Assembly: GCA_011391255.1 (NCBI GenBank)
Contig: JAABQV010000015.1
Location: 1-64,000, forward strand
Length of the DNA stretch: 64,000 nucleotides
Reading direction: 5' to 3'
DNA from: Dechloromonas sp.
GTDB taxonomy: Bacteria > Pseudomonadota > Gammaproteobacteria > Burkholderiales > Rhodocyclaceae
Part shown: piece after piece, positions 17,791-26,510 of the stretch
How the letters are laid out: each line of letters opens with the position of its first letter
Position numbering within the stretch: position 1 is the stretch's first letter
Made by a program: the position numbers and the translations under genes
The notes under the pieces: model-generated
The model's input: only the letters and a program-made list of their open reading frames with translations
What the model was told of the DNA's origin: nothing
The model's database searches: none

Positions 17791-18729
17791 ATGAGCTATA
17801 AAGTCTTTGTCGATGGCCAGGAAGGGACGACCGGCCTAAGGATCAACGAATACCTCGCCAAGCGCAGCGATGTGATCATGCTCAAGATTGACTCGGACAA
17901 GCGCAAGGATGTCGCTGAGCGCAAGCGTCTGATTAATGAATCCGATGTTACCTTTCTTTGCTTGCCCGATGACGCTGCCAAAGAGGCGGTGGCGCTGGTT
18001 GATAATCCGGAAACCTGCATCATCGACGCGTCGACCGCACACCGCATCAACCCGGCGTGGACCTTCGGCCTGCCGGAGTTGTGCCCGGATCAGCGCGACT
18101 ACATTATCGGCTCCAAGCGCATCGCCAATCCCGGTTGCCATGCTTCAGCCTTTATCCTGGCGCTACGGCCGCTGGTCGCCTCGGGGCTGCTGCCGGCGGC
18201 GACGCAGATGGCAGCGAATTCGATCACCGGCTACTCCGGTGGCGGCAAAAAGATGATTGAACATTACGAAAGCCCGGAGCGCATCAATGCGCCGCGCCCC
18301 TATGCCCTCAGCCTGTTGCACAAACATCTGCCGGAAATGAAGGCATATACCGGGTTGACCGTGGAACCCATCTTCCAGCCCATCGTCGGGCCGTTTTTGA
18401 AGGGGCTGGCGGTCAGTATTTATCTGCCACCGCAGCAATTGAGCCGGGTGACGACGCCGGCGGAAGTGCAGCAGATTCTGGCTGATTATTACACTGGAGA
18501 GCAATTTATTCGCGTCATGCCGCTCGATCTGGAGGCCAATACTGACGGTGGTTTCTATGATGTCGAGGCGTGTAATGACACCAATCGCGTCGATATCAGC
18601 GTTTTCGGCACGCCCGAGCGGATGCTGCTGATCGCCCGTTTGGATAACCTCGGCAAGGGCGCTTCCGGTGCTGCAGTGCAGGCGATGAACGTGCATCTCG
18701 GCGTTGAAGAAAGCCTCGGTCTGGGCTGA
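17791..18729 (+). CDS. argC: N-acetyl-gamma-glutamyl-phosphate reductase, short type
   Basis: 312 residues; catalyses the NADPH reduction of N-acetylglutamyl phosphate, third step of arginine synthesis. The start motif [18 protein letters not shown] binds the nucleotide; the catalytic cysteine is in [10 protein letters not shown] (C116). The length and the absence of the longer inserts place it in the ~310-residue type 2 group rather than the E. coli ~334 type. No other arg genes are nearby. A cysteine-rich small ORF follows at once. Confidence 0.93.
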   Translation: MSYKVFVDGQEGTTGLRINEYLAKRSDVIMLKIDSDKRKDVAERKRLINESDVTFLCLPDDAAKEAVALVDNPETCIIDASTAHRINPAWTFGLPELCPDQRDYIIGSKRIANPGCHASAFILALRPLVASGLLPAATQMAANSITGYSGGGKKMIEHYESPERINAPRPYALSLLHKHLPEMKAYTGLTVEPIFQPIVGPFLKGLAVSIYLPPQQLSRVTTPAEVQQILADYYTGEQFIRVMPLDLEANTDGGFYDVEACNDTNRVDISVFGTPERMLLIARLDNLGKGASGAAVQAMNVHLGVEESLGLG

Positions 18730-18733
18730 TCAC

Positions 18734-18913
18734 TTGGCGACAGAAACCCCGCAGCCCAATTGCATGCATTGCCGGCATCACGTGATTACCCACGAGTTGC
18801 CGTTTCGCTATGCCTGCCAGGCGATGGGGTTCAAAAGTGCACAACTGCCGTGTCGTGAGGTGTTGGCCAACTCTGGCATGCCCTGCCAGATGTTTGCGCC
18901 GCGTAACAAGTAA
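18734..18913 (+). CDS. Small cysteine-rich protein, unknown
   Basis: 59 residues from TTG at 18734, four bases after the argC stop (an in-frame TTG at 18704 would overlap argC). Five cysteines occur as CMHC, YAC, LPC and MPC with several histidines (CRHHVITHELP), so it probably binds zinc or another metal. It has FRYACQAMGF and a CQMF end. No family known to me. Spacing suggests translation coupled to argC. Confidence 0.5.
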   Translation: MATETPQPNCMHCRHHVITHELPFRYACQAMGFKSAQLPCREVLANSGMPCQMFAPRNK

Positions 18914-18919
18914 GTCTGC

Positions 18920-19414
18920 CTATTTTTTGAGCAGCAGTTCGGCCGCAGCTTTCAGGTCGGATTCGCTGACCAGGCCCAGTTTTTTCCCGACAATCTCGCC
19001 GTTGCGGTTGATAAACAGCGTGTAGGGCAGGCCGCCGCGTGTGTTGCCGAGGGCTTTCATCAGCGGGATGCCCTGTTCCTTGGCGGCAAAAATCGGGTAA
19101 TTGATGTTGTAAGCCTTGGCGAATTCCTTGACCGGAGCCGCCTTGTCTTCAATGCCGATGCCGAGGATTTCAATCTGGCCTTTGTGCGCAGTGCGGAATT
19201 TTACAAACTCGGGAATTTCGGCACGACAGGGCGGACACCAGCGCGCCCAGAAATTAACGATCAAAGGCTTGCCCTTAAAGCTTGACAGGGCGATTTGCTT
19301 GTCGTCGGCATCGCTCAGGGTGGCGGCGAACAAGGCTGCCGAAGAAGGCACCTCGTCGGCAGCGGTCAACGTCGAAAACAGGGCAAAAAGTAGAATGCTC
19401 AAGCGTCTTTTCAT
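18920..19414 (-). CDS. TlpA/ResA-type periplasmic thioredoxin
   Basis: 164 residues from ATG at 19414 (MKRRLSILL), giving a clean signal peptide. The redoxin domain contains WCPPC (C60-C63), the KGKPLIVNFWA strand before it and GLPYTLFI with the cis-proline. Such proteins keep periplasmic thiols reduced, mainly for cytochrome c maturation. The longer in-frame leader upstream starts inside the divergent gene and is rejected. It faces the copper-delivery operon, consistent with a role in assembling respiratory enzymes. Confidence 0.85.
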   Translation of the reverse strand: MKRRLSILLFALFSTLTAADEVPSSAALFAATLSDADDKQIALSSFKGKPLIVNFWARWCPPCRAEIPEFVKFRTAHKGQIEILGIGIEDKAAPVKEFAKAYNINYPIFAAKEQGIPLMKALGNTRGGLPYTLFINRNGEIVGKKLGLVSESDLKAAAELLLKK

Positions 19415-19568
19415 GGGGTGTGCCTTGGCAAATTGGTGAGGCGCGAATGGTAGCATTGCGCAACCCGGCAATGGCTCGGTCATGGCCTGCGACAAAATGC
19501 CGCAGTTCATATTGTTCCCGAAGACGGAAAATACGCTTTCGCGTTTGCGCAACCTACAGGCTGGACGA

Positions 19569-20039
19569 GTGAATAAAAAAATATTGATCGACGCCATCGG
19601 TTTTTTGCTGATCGCCCTGGTGGTGGTGGCCGGCTACAAGCTGTCGCCGATCCTGCTGCCCAAGAGCGATGTTACGGTGTTGCCCGATACCCGTTGCGAT
19701 CTGCACAAGGAAATCTGCGGAGCCACCCTGCCAGATGGCGGGCGCCTTGAATTGTCGTTCGGGACGCGACCGATTCCTTTGGTGAAGCCGTTTCGCGTTG
19801 AAGTTAAGGTCACCGGGAATGCCGCCAAATCAGTCGCCATCGACTTTGACGGTGTGGATATGAAAATGGGCCTGAATCGTCCGCTATTGAGGAATGAAGG
19901 CGCCGGCTTGTTTGCCGGCGAGGTGACGCTGCCGGTTTGTATCACCGGCGCCATGGAATGGCAGGCGACGGTGTTGCTCGAGACTGCCGGGCAAAGTATC
20001 GCCATCCCTTATCGTTTTACCTCGGGAGTCCATCAATGA
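19569..20039 (+). CDS. Membrane-anchored protein of copper-delivery operon
   Basis: 156 residues from GTG at 19569 (VNKKILIDAIGFLL). One N-terminal membrane helix anchors a periplasmic beta-rich domain with the paired cysteines of TRCDLHKEICGA and a third near PVCITGAMEW. The sequence pattern of LRNEGAGLFAGEVTLPVC resembles proteins found beside SCO and PCuAC genes, where they are thought to help CuA-site metallation. Its stop overlaps the SCO start by ATGA. Function is inferred from neighbours; no conserved metal motif is proven. Confidence 0.7.
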   Translation: MNKKILIDAIGFLLIALVVVAGYKLSPILLPKSDVTVLPDTRCDLHKEICGATLPDGGRLELSFGTRPIPLVKPFRVEVKVTGNAAKSVAIDFDGVDMKMGLNRPLLRNEGAGLFAGEVTLPVCITGAMEWQATVLLETAGQSIAIPYRFTSGVHQ

Positions 20040-20632
20040 GCGAACGAATTTTGCTCTCAGTCGTGATTTTTCTGACGACCCTGCTGGTTGGGCTGGCCTT
20101 CTTTTGGGACCCGGAATTGCCGGAGCGGATGATGCCCAAACCCGCCATCGCGGCCAGCGTTGACTTTACGCTGACCTCGGCTGATGGCCCGGTGTCGCTC
20201 AAGGACTATCGCGGCAAGCTGGTGCTGGTCTATTTCGGTTACGCCTACTGCCCGGATATCTGCCCGACCTCGCTGGCATCAACAGCGGCCGGTATCAATC
20301 TGCTAACGGCTGAGGAGGCAGCGCAGGTAGCGGTGATCTTCATCTCGGTTGATCCGGAGCGCGACACGCCGGCGCACCTCAAGGAGTATGCCAGGTTTTT
20401 CCATCCGGTAATCATCGGGGTCACCGGCACGCCGGAAAATCTGGCAGAAATTGCCAAGCGCTACGGCGCTTTCTATGCCCGCCAGAAGGTTGAAACGGCT
20501 GGCGGTGGCTATGTGGTTGACCACACCGCCGATACTTATGTGGTTGGCCGAACGGGTCAGTTATTAACGCGAATTCCGCACGGGGCTACAGCTGATCTGG
20601 TGGCGAAAGAAATTCGCCAGGGTTTGAAGTGA
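20036..20632 (+). CDS. SCO1/SenC copper chaperone
   Basis: 198 residues from ATG at 20036, overlapping the upstream stop. It is an anchored periplasmic thioredoxin-fold protein that delivers copper to the CuA centre of cytochrome c oxidase. The copper ligands are seen: CPDICP (C72, C76) and the histidine of VDHTADTYVV (H163). FISVDPERDTP is the family's second signature. It is followed by a PCuAC gene 19 bases downstream. Confidence 0.92.
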   Translation: MSERILLSVVIFLTTLLVGLAFFWDPELPERMMPKPAIAASVDFTLTSADGPVSLKDYRGKLVLVYFGYAYCPDICPTSLASTAAGINLLTAEEAAQVAVIFISVDPERDTPAHLKEYARFFHPVIIGVTGTPENLAEIAKRYGAFYARQKVETAGGGYVVDHTADTYVVGRTGQLLTRIPHGATADLVAKEIRQGLK

Positions 20633-20651
20633 TTTTAAAAAGGAGAATGGA

Positions 20652-21116
20652 ATGAACAAATTGTCGTTGTTGATTGCTGGCTTGCTGATGTCTGCCGGCG
20701 TAATGGCTGGCGCTGCGGATGCCGTCAGTGTCGATTCGCCTTATGTCCGTCTGGCACCACCGAATGCGCCAGCAACCGGCGCTTTCATGGTGATCAAGAA
20801 CGCCGGCGACAAGGATGTCAAGGTGGTCAAGGCGGATAATCCGGCATCGAAAGTGACTGAGCTGCATACCCACCTGAATGAAGGTGGCGTGATGAAAATG
20901 CGTCCGGTGCCGGCGATTGAAGTCAAGGCCAAGGGCGAGGCAGTGCTCAAGCCGGGTGGCTTGCATGTCATGTTGATTGACCTCAAGGCGCCGATGAAGG
21001 AGGGTGACTCAGTGCCGATTACCTTGACTTTTGATGACGGCAGCAGCAAAACGGTCAATGCCAAAGTGATGAAGCCGATGGCTGAGGGGATGCCTGGAAT
21101 GCAGCACAAACACTAA
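20652..21116 (+). CDS. PCu(A)C-type periplasmic copper chaperone
   Basis: 154 residues, ribosome site AAAGGAGAA. Signal peptide (MNKLSLLIAGLLMSAGVMAGA) then a cupredoxin-like domain with the full H-x10-M-x21-H-x-M copper site: H72, M83, H105 and M107. It passes Cu(I) to SCO proteins or the oxidase. Second, methionine/histidine-rich C-terminal MPGMQHKH tail may add binding. Last gene of the three-gene unit, ended by a hairpin at 21135-21162. Confidence 0.92.
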   Translation: MNKLSLLIAGLLMSAGVMAGAADAVSVDSPYVRLAPPNAPATGAFMVIKNAGDKDVKVVKADNPASKVTELHTHLNEGGVMKMRPVPAIEVKAKGEAVLKPGGLHVMLIDLKAPMKEGDSVPITLTFDDGSSKTVNAKVMKPMAEGMPGMQHKH

Positions 21117-21134
21117 AAATAGCGCTGTTTTCGC

Positions 21135-21162
21135 GGTTGACCGCAACAAGCTGCGGTCAACC
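21135..21162 (+). terminator. Hairpin ending the copper operon
   Basis: GGTTGACCGCA, six-base loop, TGCGGTCAACC: an 11-bp perfect stem 18 bases after the pcuC stop. A weak T-run (ATTTTA) follows about 15 bases later, so it may be a rho-assisted terminator or mRNA-stabilising stem. Its left arm is one copy of the dispersed GTTGACCGC repeat noted in this window. Confidence 0.55.
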
Positions 21163-21232
21163 CCCATTTCAGGCTGATTTTAGGGATTACAGGTTGAAAA
21201 GGCATCCAACATGTTCATGGTTCTATTTGTTC

Positions 21233-21685
21233 TTATTGCGTTGCTGCTGCTGTATTCCTTTTTTGCTTGATAAATGCGCCGAGGCGCTGGTCGGTGTTCA
21301 TGATGTGACTGACCAGCCAGCCATTCAAAAAGCTTAGCAAATCTTCGCGGGAGATCGCTTTGCCATCGCGCAGCCCGTCGCGCACAGCAATTACCTGTGC
21401 CGAGAATTCCCGATGCTGCTTTTGATGGAGTTGGGCGTCAGCGGCCGACTTATGCTCGTAACCCATTTGCTGCATCAGATCCTCTTCTGTTTCAAAGTGA
21501 TAGATGGCGTAACTAAGCAGATCTTTGGTGATCTGTTCGAGCAGTTTGATGTCGTGATCGCTCATCAGCCGGACATTGGCCTCGTTGATCGAATCCACCA
21601 GCACGCGATGTTGATTGTCGATTTCCGGTACGCCGGTCATCAATTTTTCAGTCCATTCAATCGGGTCATAAAGTGCTGCCATCAT
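21233..21685 (-). CDS. Bacteriohemerythrin
   Basis: 150 residues from ATG at 21685, overlapping the upstream stop as TAATG; ATG at 21682 is an equally good start with GAGG upstream. The diiron ligands are all visible: H of DNQH, H and E of YHFETEE, the two H of HQKQH, and the H and D of SHIMNTD. It binds O2 reversibly. It is translationally coupled to the c-di-GMP enzyme before it, suggesting O2 delivery or sensing for that protein. Confidence 0.9.
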   Translation of the reverse strand: MMAALYDPIEWTEKLMTGVPEIDNQHRVLVDSINEANVRLMSDHDIKLLEQITKDLLSYAIYHFETEEDLMQQMGYEHKSAADAQLHQKQHREFSAQVIAVRDGLRDGKAISREDLLSFLNGWLVSHIMNTDQRLGAFIKQKRNTAAATQ

Positions 21686-24561
21686 TAGTTCCTCTGGGTT
21701 TTTTGAGAAAATTCCTGTAACCATGGCACGAGTTTCTCGGCTGGCATTGGCCGGGCAATGCCGTAACCCTGCATGCAATAACAGCCAAGCCTGAGCAGGG
21801 CATTGACATGTTCCGCTGACTCCACTCCTTCGGCAACCACCTTGAGCTTGAAGGCATGTCCAAGGCCGAGCAGGCCGTTGATGATCGAAAGGTCTTCATG
21901 GTCGGTCAGCATGTCGCGAACGAAAGACTGGTCAATTTTAAGTTCATCGACGGTTAGCTGGCGCAGGTAACTTAGCGATGAATAGCCGGTACCAAAGTCA
22001 TCCAGCGAGAAAGCCACGCCTTGCTCGCGGCAGGCCTGGATGGTTTTTTCGATACTATCCAGCTCGCGCAAGGCGGCGGTTTCGGTGATCTCGATCATGA
22101 ATTTACCGGCTGCCATTTCCGGCCAGACGTCCTCGATCGCCTTGGCAACAATGCCCGGGAAATTGGGTCGCTGCAGTTGGCGCGGGAAGGCATTGACGCT
22201 GATGCATAGCGAGATTCCCTCGCTTTCCCATTGCCTTCCTTGGCGCAAGGCTTCGCGGAAAACCCATTCGCCCAAGGCCAGCGCCAGATCGTCGTCTTCG
22301 AGCAGGGGCAAAAATTCGTTCGGCGTCAGATTGCCGAGGATCGGGTGATTCCAGCGAATCAGCGCTTCGACACCGATCACCTGTTGGTTGGAGTAGTCAA
22401 CCTTGGGTTGATAGTGCAACTGGAACTGCCCGGCGGTTAGTCCGCGCGCCACCCGGCGCAGAGTGTCGTGACGAGCCTGCAAGCGCTGTTCCATGCGTGC
22501 ATCAAAAAGTTGGAAGCAATTCTTGCCGGCTTGCTTGGCGGCGTACATGGCGTGGTCGGCATGGCGCATCAGTGAGTCGGCATCAGCATTATCGGCCGGG
22601 TAAAGGGTGACGCCGATGCTGACGCTGATTTCCGATTGGGTGTCGCCGAGCAGAAAATAAGGCCGCCTTACGCTATGCAAAACACGCTCGAGCGCCTGGA
22701 TACATTCTTCGTCAGAGTTCAGGCCGGAAATCAGCATGACAAACTCGTCGCCGCCCAGTCGCGCGACCGTATCGCTACCGCGTAGCATCGCCTGCAGGCG
22801 TGCGCCAACTTCCTTGAGCAAAAGGTCGCCTGCCTCGTGCCCGAGCGTGTCGTTAATCTGCTTGAAGCCATCGAGATCCATGAAACAAATGGCCAGGCTC
22901 GCACTGCTGCGCTGGTGCTGGGCGATTGCCTGATCAAGGCGGTCGGCCAGCAGTAGTCGGTTCGGCAGGCCGGTCAGGGCGTCGAAATGGGCAATTTTCC
23001 GCATTTGGTCTTCGGCTATTTTGCGCTGAGTAATGTCGGAAAAGACTGCCAGATAATTGATGTGGTGACCGGTGTGGTCGCGGATGGCGGTGATCGACAG
23101 TAATTCGTAATACAGCTCGCCATTTTTGCGCCGGTTACAGATTTCCTGGCTCCAGAAGCCCTGGTTGCAAAGGGATAACCACATTTCTTCGTAAAAGTCG
23201 GCAGTGTGTTGTCCGGATTTGAGCAAAGAAGGGTTTTTACCGATCAGTTCATCGTATTCGTAGCCGGTAATTTCGCAGGCGACCGGGTTGACCTCAACGA
23301 TAGTCCCGGCGTTGTCGGTGATCAGTAGGCCAACGTGGGCGTGCTTGAACACCTCGCCGGCAAGGCGAAGGCTGTCAGCGGCTTTGCGGTCGGTAATGTT
23401 GCGTGCCGAGACGACTAAAAATTCTTCATCTGACAGGTGCGCCAGATTGATAGCGACCTCAGCTTCAATCAGCTTGCCGTCCTTGTGGCGCAGCAGGGTT
23501 TCGAACATCGTGTTGCGATCGCCTTGCCGAATGGCCTCAATTTGTTCGGCAACTTGTTCGCGGGTTTTCGTGCCCTCAAAATCGCTGACGTGTAACTTGA
23601 GCATTTCGTCGACGGTGTAACCGAGCATGCCGGCAAAGGCGCTGTTGGTGTCGATGACCCTGCCATTCATGTCGACGACGTGGATACCATCAAGTGCAGT
23701 TTCAAGAATCGTCCGGTTGCGCCGCGACTCACTGGCCAGCTTTTCGTAGGGCTGGCGGATGATGCTGGAAACCAGCGCCCAGTAAGCGAGCAGGTAAGCG
23801 ATAATTTTGTAGGCGATGCCGAGCAGTGCGTAGGTCGGGCTGGCAGTTGCCCTGATGGTCAAGAAAGCGCTGGCCAGCGCCAGCACCCAGGCTGTTGCTG
23901 CCAGCCATAGATCAGACGAATATTGCTTGACGAGATAGCGGCGGGCGATGAGGAGCGCTGTCAGAAGGTTCAATATCAGCAACAGTCGGTCGCTGAAAAT
24001 TAACAACGCCGTAGGGCCGATACCCGGAACGAAAGTGGCTGGAATAATCGCCGGGTAGGCGAGAATGATTGCGCTGACTGCTAGAAAATAGCCCAGCGTG
24101 CCGAAAATCAGCGAGCTGCGATTTTCCTTCCCTGGTAGAGGTGGCCTGCCATGGCCGAGCGCGTACACCAGCAACGATGTTGTTAAAGTGAAGCGGGCAG
24201 CCAGCCAGAAATTGATTGCTTTTTCCATGCTGTTTGGCGTGAAAAAATCCGGCATATCGGGGCACGAGAGCAGGTGTCCGAGATCAAAAGCGACCGTTGC
24301 CATCAAGCCGCAGCCAAGTAACAGAGTGCCCGAACTGCGGTGGTGACGGCTCTCCCAGATCAGGACGAAAATCGCGCTGCCGATAATCACCGAAATGATT
24401 TCCAGCAAGGCGTGGGTGGCGGGGAACACAGCTTTGGCGGTGAGTGGGTCGGGTGGCGGAAGGAGCGCCAGCGCGCCAACCAGCAAGCTCAAAAAAGCAG
24501 CTACGTATCCGGCTCTACTGTTTATTAGCTTGAGAAACTGCGTGATTTGCATCGAATGCAA
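21685..24561 (-). CDS. MASE3-PAS-PAS-GGDEF-EAL c-di-GMP enzyme
   Basis: 958 residues (MHSMQITQFLKL; ATG at 24552 is possible). Seven N-terminal membrane helices form a MASE3-type sensor (HALLEIISVIIGSAIFVLIWES early on), then PAS domains at ~275-390 and ~395-515, GGDEF and EAL. The cyclase motif RLGGDEF (near 605) and the inhibitory site RGSD before it are intact. EALIRW (near 733), ITETAAL, DDFGTGYSSL, KIDQSFV and VAEGVES show a competent phosphodiesterase. The net direction cannot be told from sequence. Its stop overlaps the hemerythrin start. Confidence 0.9.
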   Translation of the reverse strand: MHSMQITQFLKLINSRAGYVAAFLSLLVGALALLPPPDPLTAKAVFPATHALLEIISVIIGSAIFVLIWESRHHRSSGTLLLGCGLMATVAFDLGHLLSCPDMPDFFTPNSMEKAINFWLAARFTLTTSLLVYALGHGRPPLPGKENRSSLIFGTLGYFLAVSAIILAYPAIIPATFVPGIGPTALLIFSDRLLLILNLLTALLIARRYLVKQYSSDLWLAATAWVLALASAFLTIRATASPTYALLGIAYKIIAYLLAYWALVSSIIRQPYEKLASESRRNRTILETALDGIHVVDMNGRVIDTNSAFAGMLGYTVDEMLKLHVSDFEGTKTREQVAEQIEAIRQGDRNTMFETLLRHKDGKLIEAEVAINLAHLSDEEFLVVSARNITDRKAADSLRLAGEVFKHAHVGLLITDNAGTIVEVNPVACEITGYEYDELIGKNPSLLKSGQHTADFYEEMWLSLCNQGFWSQEICNRRKNGELYYELLSITAIRDHTGHHINYLAVFSDITQRKIAEDQMRKIAHFDALTGLPNRLLLADRLDQAIAQHQRSSASLAICFMDLDGFKQINDTLGHEAGDLLLKEVGARLQAMLRGSDTVARLGGDEFVMLISGLNSDEECIQALERVLHSVRRPYFLLGDTQSEISVSIGVTLYPADNADADSLMRHADHAMYAAKQAGKNCFQLFDARMEQRLQARHDTLRRVARGLTAGQFQLHYQPKVDYSNQQVIGVEALIRWNHPILGNLTPNEFLPLLEDDDLALALGEWVFREALRQGRQWESEGISLCISVNAFPRQLQRPNFPGIVAKAIEDVWPEMAAGKFMIEITETAALRELDSIEKTIQACREQGVAFSLDDFGTGYSSLSYLRQLTVDELKIDQSFVRDMLTDHEDLSIINGLLGLGHAFKLKVVAEGVESAEHVNALLRLGCYCMQGYGIARPMPAEKLVPWLQEFSQKTQRN

Positions 24562-24631
24562 CTGAACATTGGTTATATCACCAAGGTTATAGCAAAACCC
24601 GAAGCGTTGAAACTGCCATGTCGGCTTGGCT

Positions 24632-25165
24632 TCAGGTTTTAACGGGGCGCTTCGAGAGTTTTCTTTGCAAGGTGCGGCGGTGCATTTTCAGGGCACGAGC
24701 CGTCGCCGAAATGTTGCCCTGGTTTTCGTTGAGTACCCGTTGAATATGCTCCCACTCAAGGCGGTCGACCGAGAGTGGGTTATCGGAGGCAGGCAGCCCG
24801 AAATCCGGGCCATCGTCATCCTCGAAGGCGCTCAAAATGGCTTCAATCTCTACCGGTTTGGCGAGGTATTGCACGGCACCCAGTTTCACCGCATCTACGG
24901 CGGTGGTGATGCTGGCGTAGCCGGTGAGCACGACGATCCGGCAATCCGGATTGATCGTCAGTAATGCCGGGATCAGGGCAAGTCCTGAGTTGCCATTGAG
25001 ATTTAGGTCGAGAACGACGCGTTCCGGCTTAAGCTCGCTGGCAATAGAAAGTGCGCTGCTGACATCGCTCGCGCCTTGCGCAGAATGCCCCCGGCGACTC
25101 AGGGTTCTGACCAGAATCGCGTTAAAGCTAGGGTCATCGTCGATGACCAGGGTGAGCGCTGTCAT
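24632..25165 (-). CDS. regA: RegA/PrrA-type redox response regulator
   Basis: 177 residues, receiver plus Fis-type helix-turn-helix. D53 is the phosphorylation site, with acidic pocket DDD at 9-11, T81 and K103 conserved. The linker then carries RLEWEHIQRVLNENQGNISATARALKMHRRTLQRKL, the same class as RegA/PrrA/ActR, which control respiration and oxidase genes by redox state. Start overlaps the kinase stop by ATGA. Paired with RegB-like kinase. Confidence 0.85.
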   Translation of the reverse strand: MTALTLVIDDDPSFNAILVRTLSRRGHSAQGASDVSSALSIASELKPERVVLDLNLNGNSGLALIPALLTINPDCRIVVLTGYASITTAVDAVKLGAVQYLAKPVEIEAILSAFEDDDGPDFGLPASDNPLSVDRLEWEHIQRVLNENQGNISATARALKMHRRTLQRKLSKRPVKT

Positions 25166-26421
25166 GGGCTTGCCTGTGGAAGGTCGATACGGGCGAGGGC
25201 GCCGCCGTTGCCCAGGTTACTGAGGGTAAGCCGGCCACCGAGCTGAACAATTGCCGAGCGGGTAAGGACAAGGCCGATACCGCTGCCTTGCGCATGTGGC
25301 GGAAAGCTGACGTCGCCGCCGCGCTCCAGTACATTGGCGGTGAAGCCGGGGCCGCGATCATGGACTTCGATGACGATCCCTGACGGGTTCCAGTCGAGGC
25401 TGATGTTGATCGCCTCATTACTGGCATTGGCGGCATTGTTGAGTAGATTGAGCAGGGCTTGTTCGAGGCGTGGGTCGCTGATGACCTGCGGTGCCGGTAA
25501 CTGCCCGCGCACGTTCAAATAGCTTGCGGCGAGCGGGCGGCTGGCATGCCATTGCTGACGCAGGGTATCGACCCAGCGGTCAAGCGCTTGCAGCGGCGGG
25601 TTTTCCAGCCGGTCGGCACCGGCACGATGCGAGAGTTGGGTGATGATGCCTTTGCAGACTTGAATTTGCTGACGCATCAGCGCCAGGTCATCTTGTACGG
25701 CGGCTGATAGCCCCGGTTCATTCGCCAGTTCGCCGGCCAGCAAGGCCATGGTGCCCAGCGGCGTTCCCAGTTCATGTGCGGCACCGGCGGCGAGGGTGCC
25801 GATGGCGAGGATGCGTTCGTCGCGCAAGGCCTGTTCGCGGGTGGCAGCGAGTTCGGCGTCACGCTCACGGATCAGGCCAGTCATGCGGACGACCAGCCAG
25901 GCGATCATCAGCGCCGAAACGACAAAGGTCAGCCACATGCCGATCAGGTGCAGTTGCGTGGCGCGGCTGGCATCGTTGATTGGCAGCGGGATGAAGTAAA
26001 GCATGAGCAGCGAGTAGGCGCCCATCGCTGTGACACCAATCGCGGCAACACAGCGCACCGGCAAAGTCAGGGCGGCGATGGCGACCGGTAGCAGAAGCAG
26101 GGAGATCAGCGGATTGGTGGCACCCCCGCTAAAAAAACAGAGGGCGCTAAGCGCGCTGACGTCGATCAGCAAATGGCTGAACAGCTCATAAGGTGGGGCG
26201 CTCTCTGCGTGGCGTGCGCGCCAGTCGGTGATGCCATTGATCAGGCCGGTGACGGCCAGTATTGACAGCATCGGCACCTGGGTCAGCGGGATGTTGAGCA
26301 AGCCGGGGCTGATTAGAACGAGTAGAGCCAGCCCGGCAAGGGCGAGCCAGCGAATTGGAATAAGCCGGCGCAGGTTGGCTAGATGCTCGATGGTCGGGTT
26401 GTCGCAGGTGAGAAAAGACAT
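25162..26421 (-). CDS. regB: RegB/PrrB-type redox sensor histidine kinase
   Basis: 419 residues from ATG at 26421. Six membrane helices, the third or fourth preceded by GGATNPLISLLLLPV, the region of RegB proteins linked to quinone sensing. The histidine box is AAGAAHELGTPLGT near residue 215, and the ATPase part has NLLNNAANAS, DRGPGF and GSGIGLVLTR. It passes phosphate to the next gene's product. The RegB redox-active cysteine region should be checked by alignment; I do not assign it. The gene is preceded by a long hairpin. Confidence 0.85.
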   Translation of the reverse strand: MSFLTCDNPTIEHLANLRRLIPIRWLALAGLALLVLISPGLLNIPLTQVPMLSILAVTGLINGITDWRARHAESAPPYELFSHLLIDVSALSALCFFSGGATNPLISLLLLPVAIAALTLPVRCVAAIGVTAMGAYSLLMLYFIPLPINDASRATQLHLIGMWLTFVVSALMIAWLVVRMTGLIRERDAELAATREQALRDERILAIGTLAAGAAHELGTPLGTMALLAGELANEPGLSAAVQDDLALMRQQIQVCKGIITQLSHRAGADRLENPPLQALDRWVDTLRQQWHASRPLAASYLNVRGQLPAPQVISDPRLEQALLNLLNNAANASNEAINISLDWNPSGIVIEVHDRGPGFTANVLERGGDVSFPPHAQGSGIGLVLTRSAIVQLGGRLTLSNLGNGGALARIDLPQASP

Positions 26422-26442
26422 GTTGCCGATTATCCGCGATTT

Positions 26443-26505
26443 GGCCTGCTTTTCAGTGGCGTACCGCCTGCGGCAATTTGTCGCGGTCAACGCCGAAAAC
26501 AGGCC
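26443..26505. repeat. 63-bp imperfect palindrome between apeB and regB
   Basis: Plus strand arms: GGCCTGCTTTTC then GGCGTACCGC (26443-26467), against GCGGTCAACGCC then GAAAACAGGCC (26483-26505), with a 15-base loop. Only a few bases are bulged or mismatched. It sits in the 89 bases between apeB's stop (26511) and the regB start (26421). It could end apeB transcripts or protect the regB messenger's 5' end. Its right arm contains the dispersed GTTGACCGC motif. Confidence 0.65.
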
Positions 26506-26510
26506 AAAAA

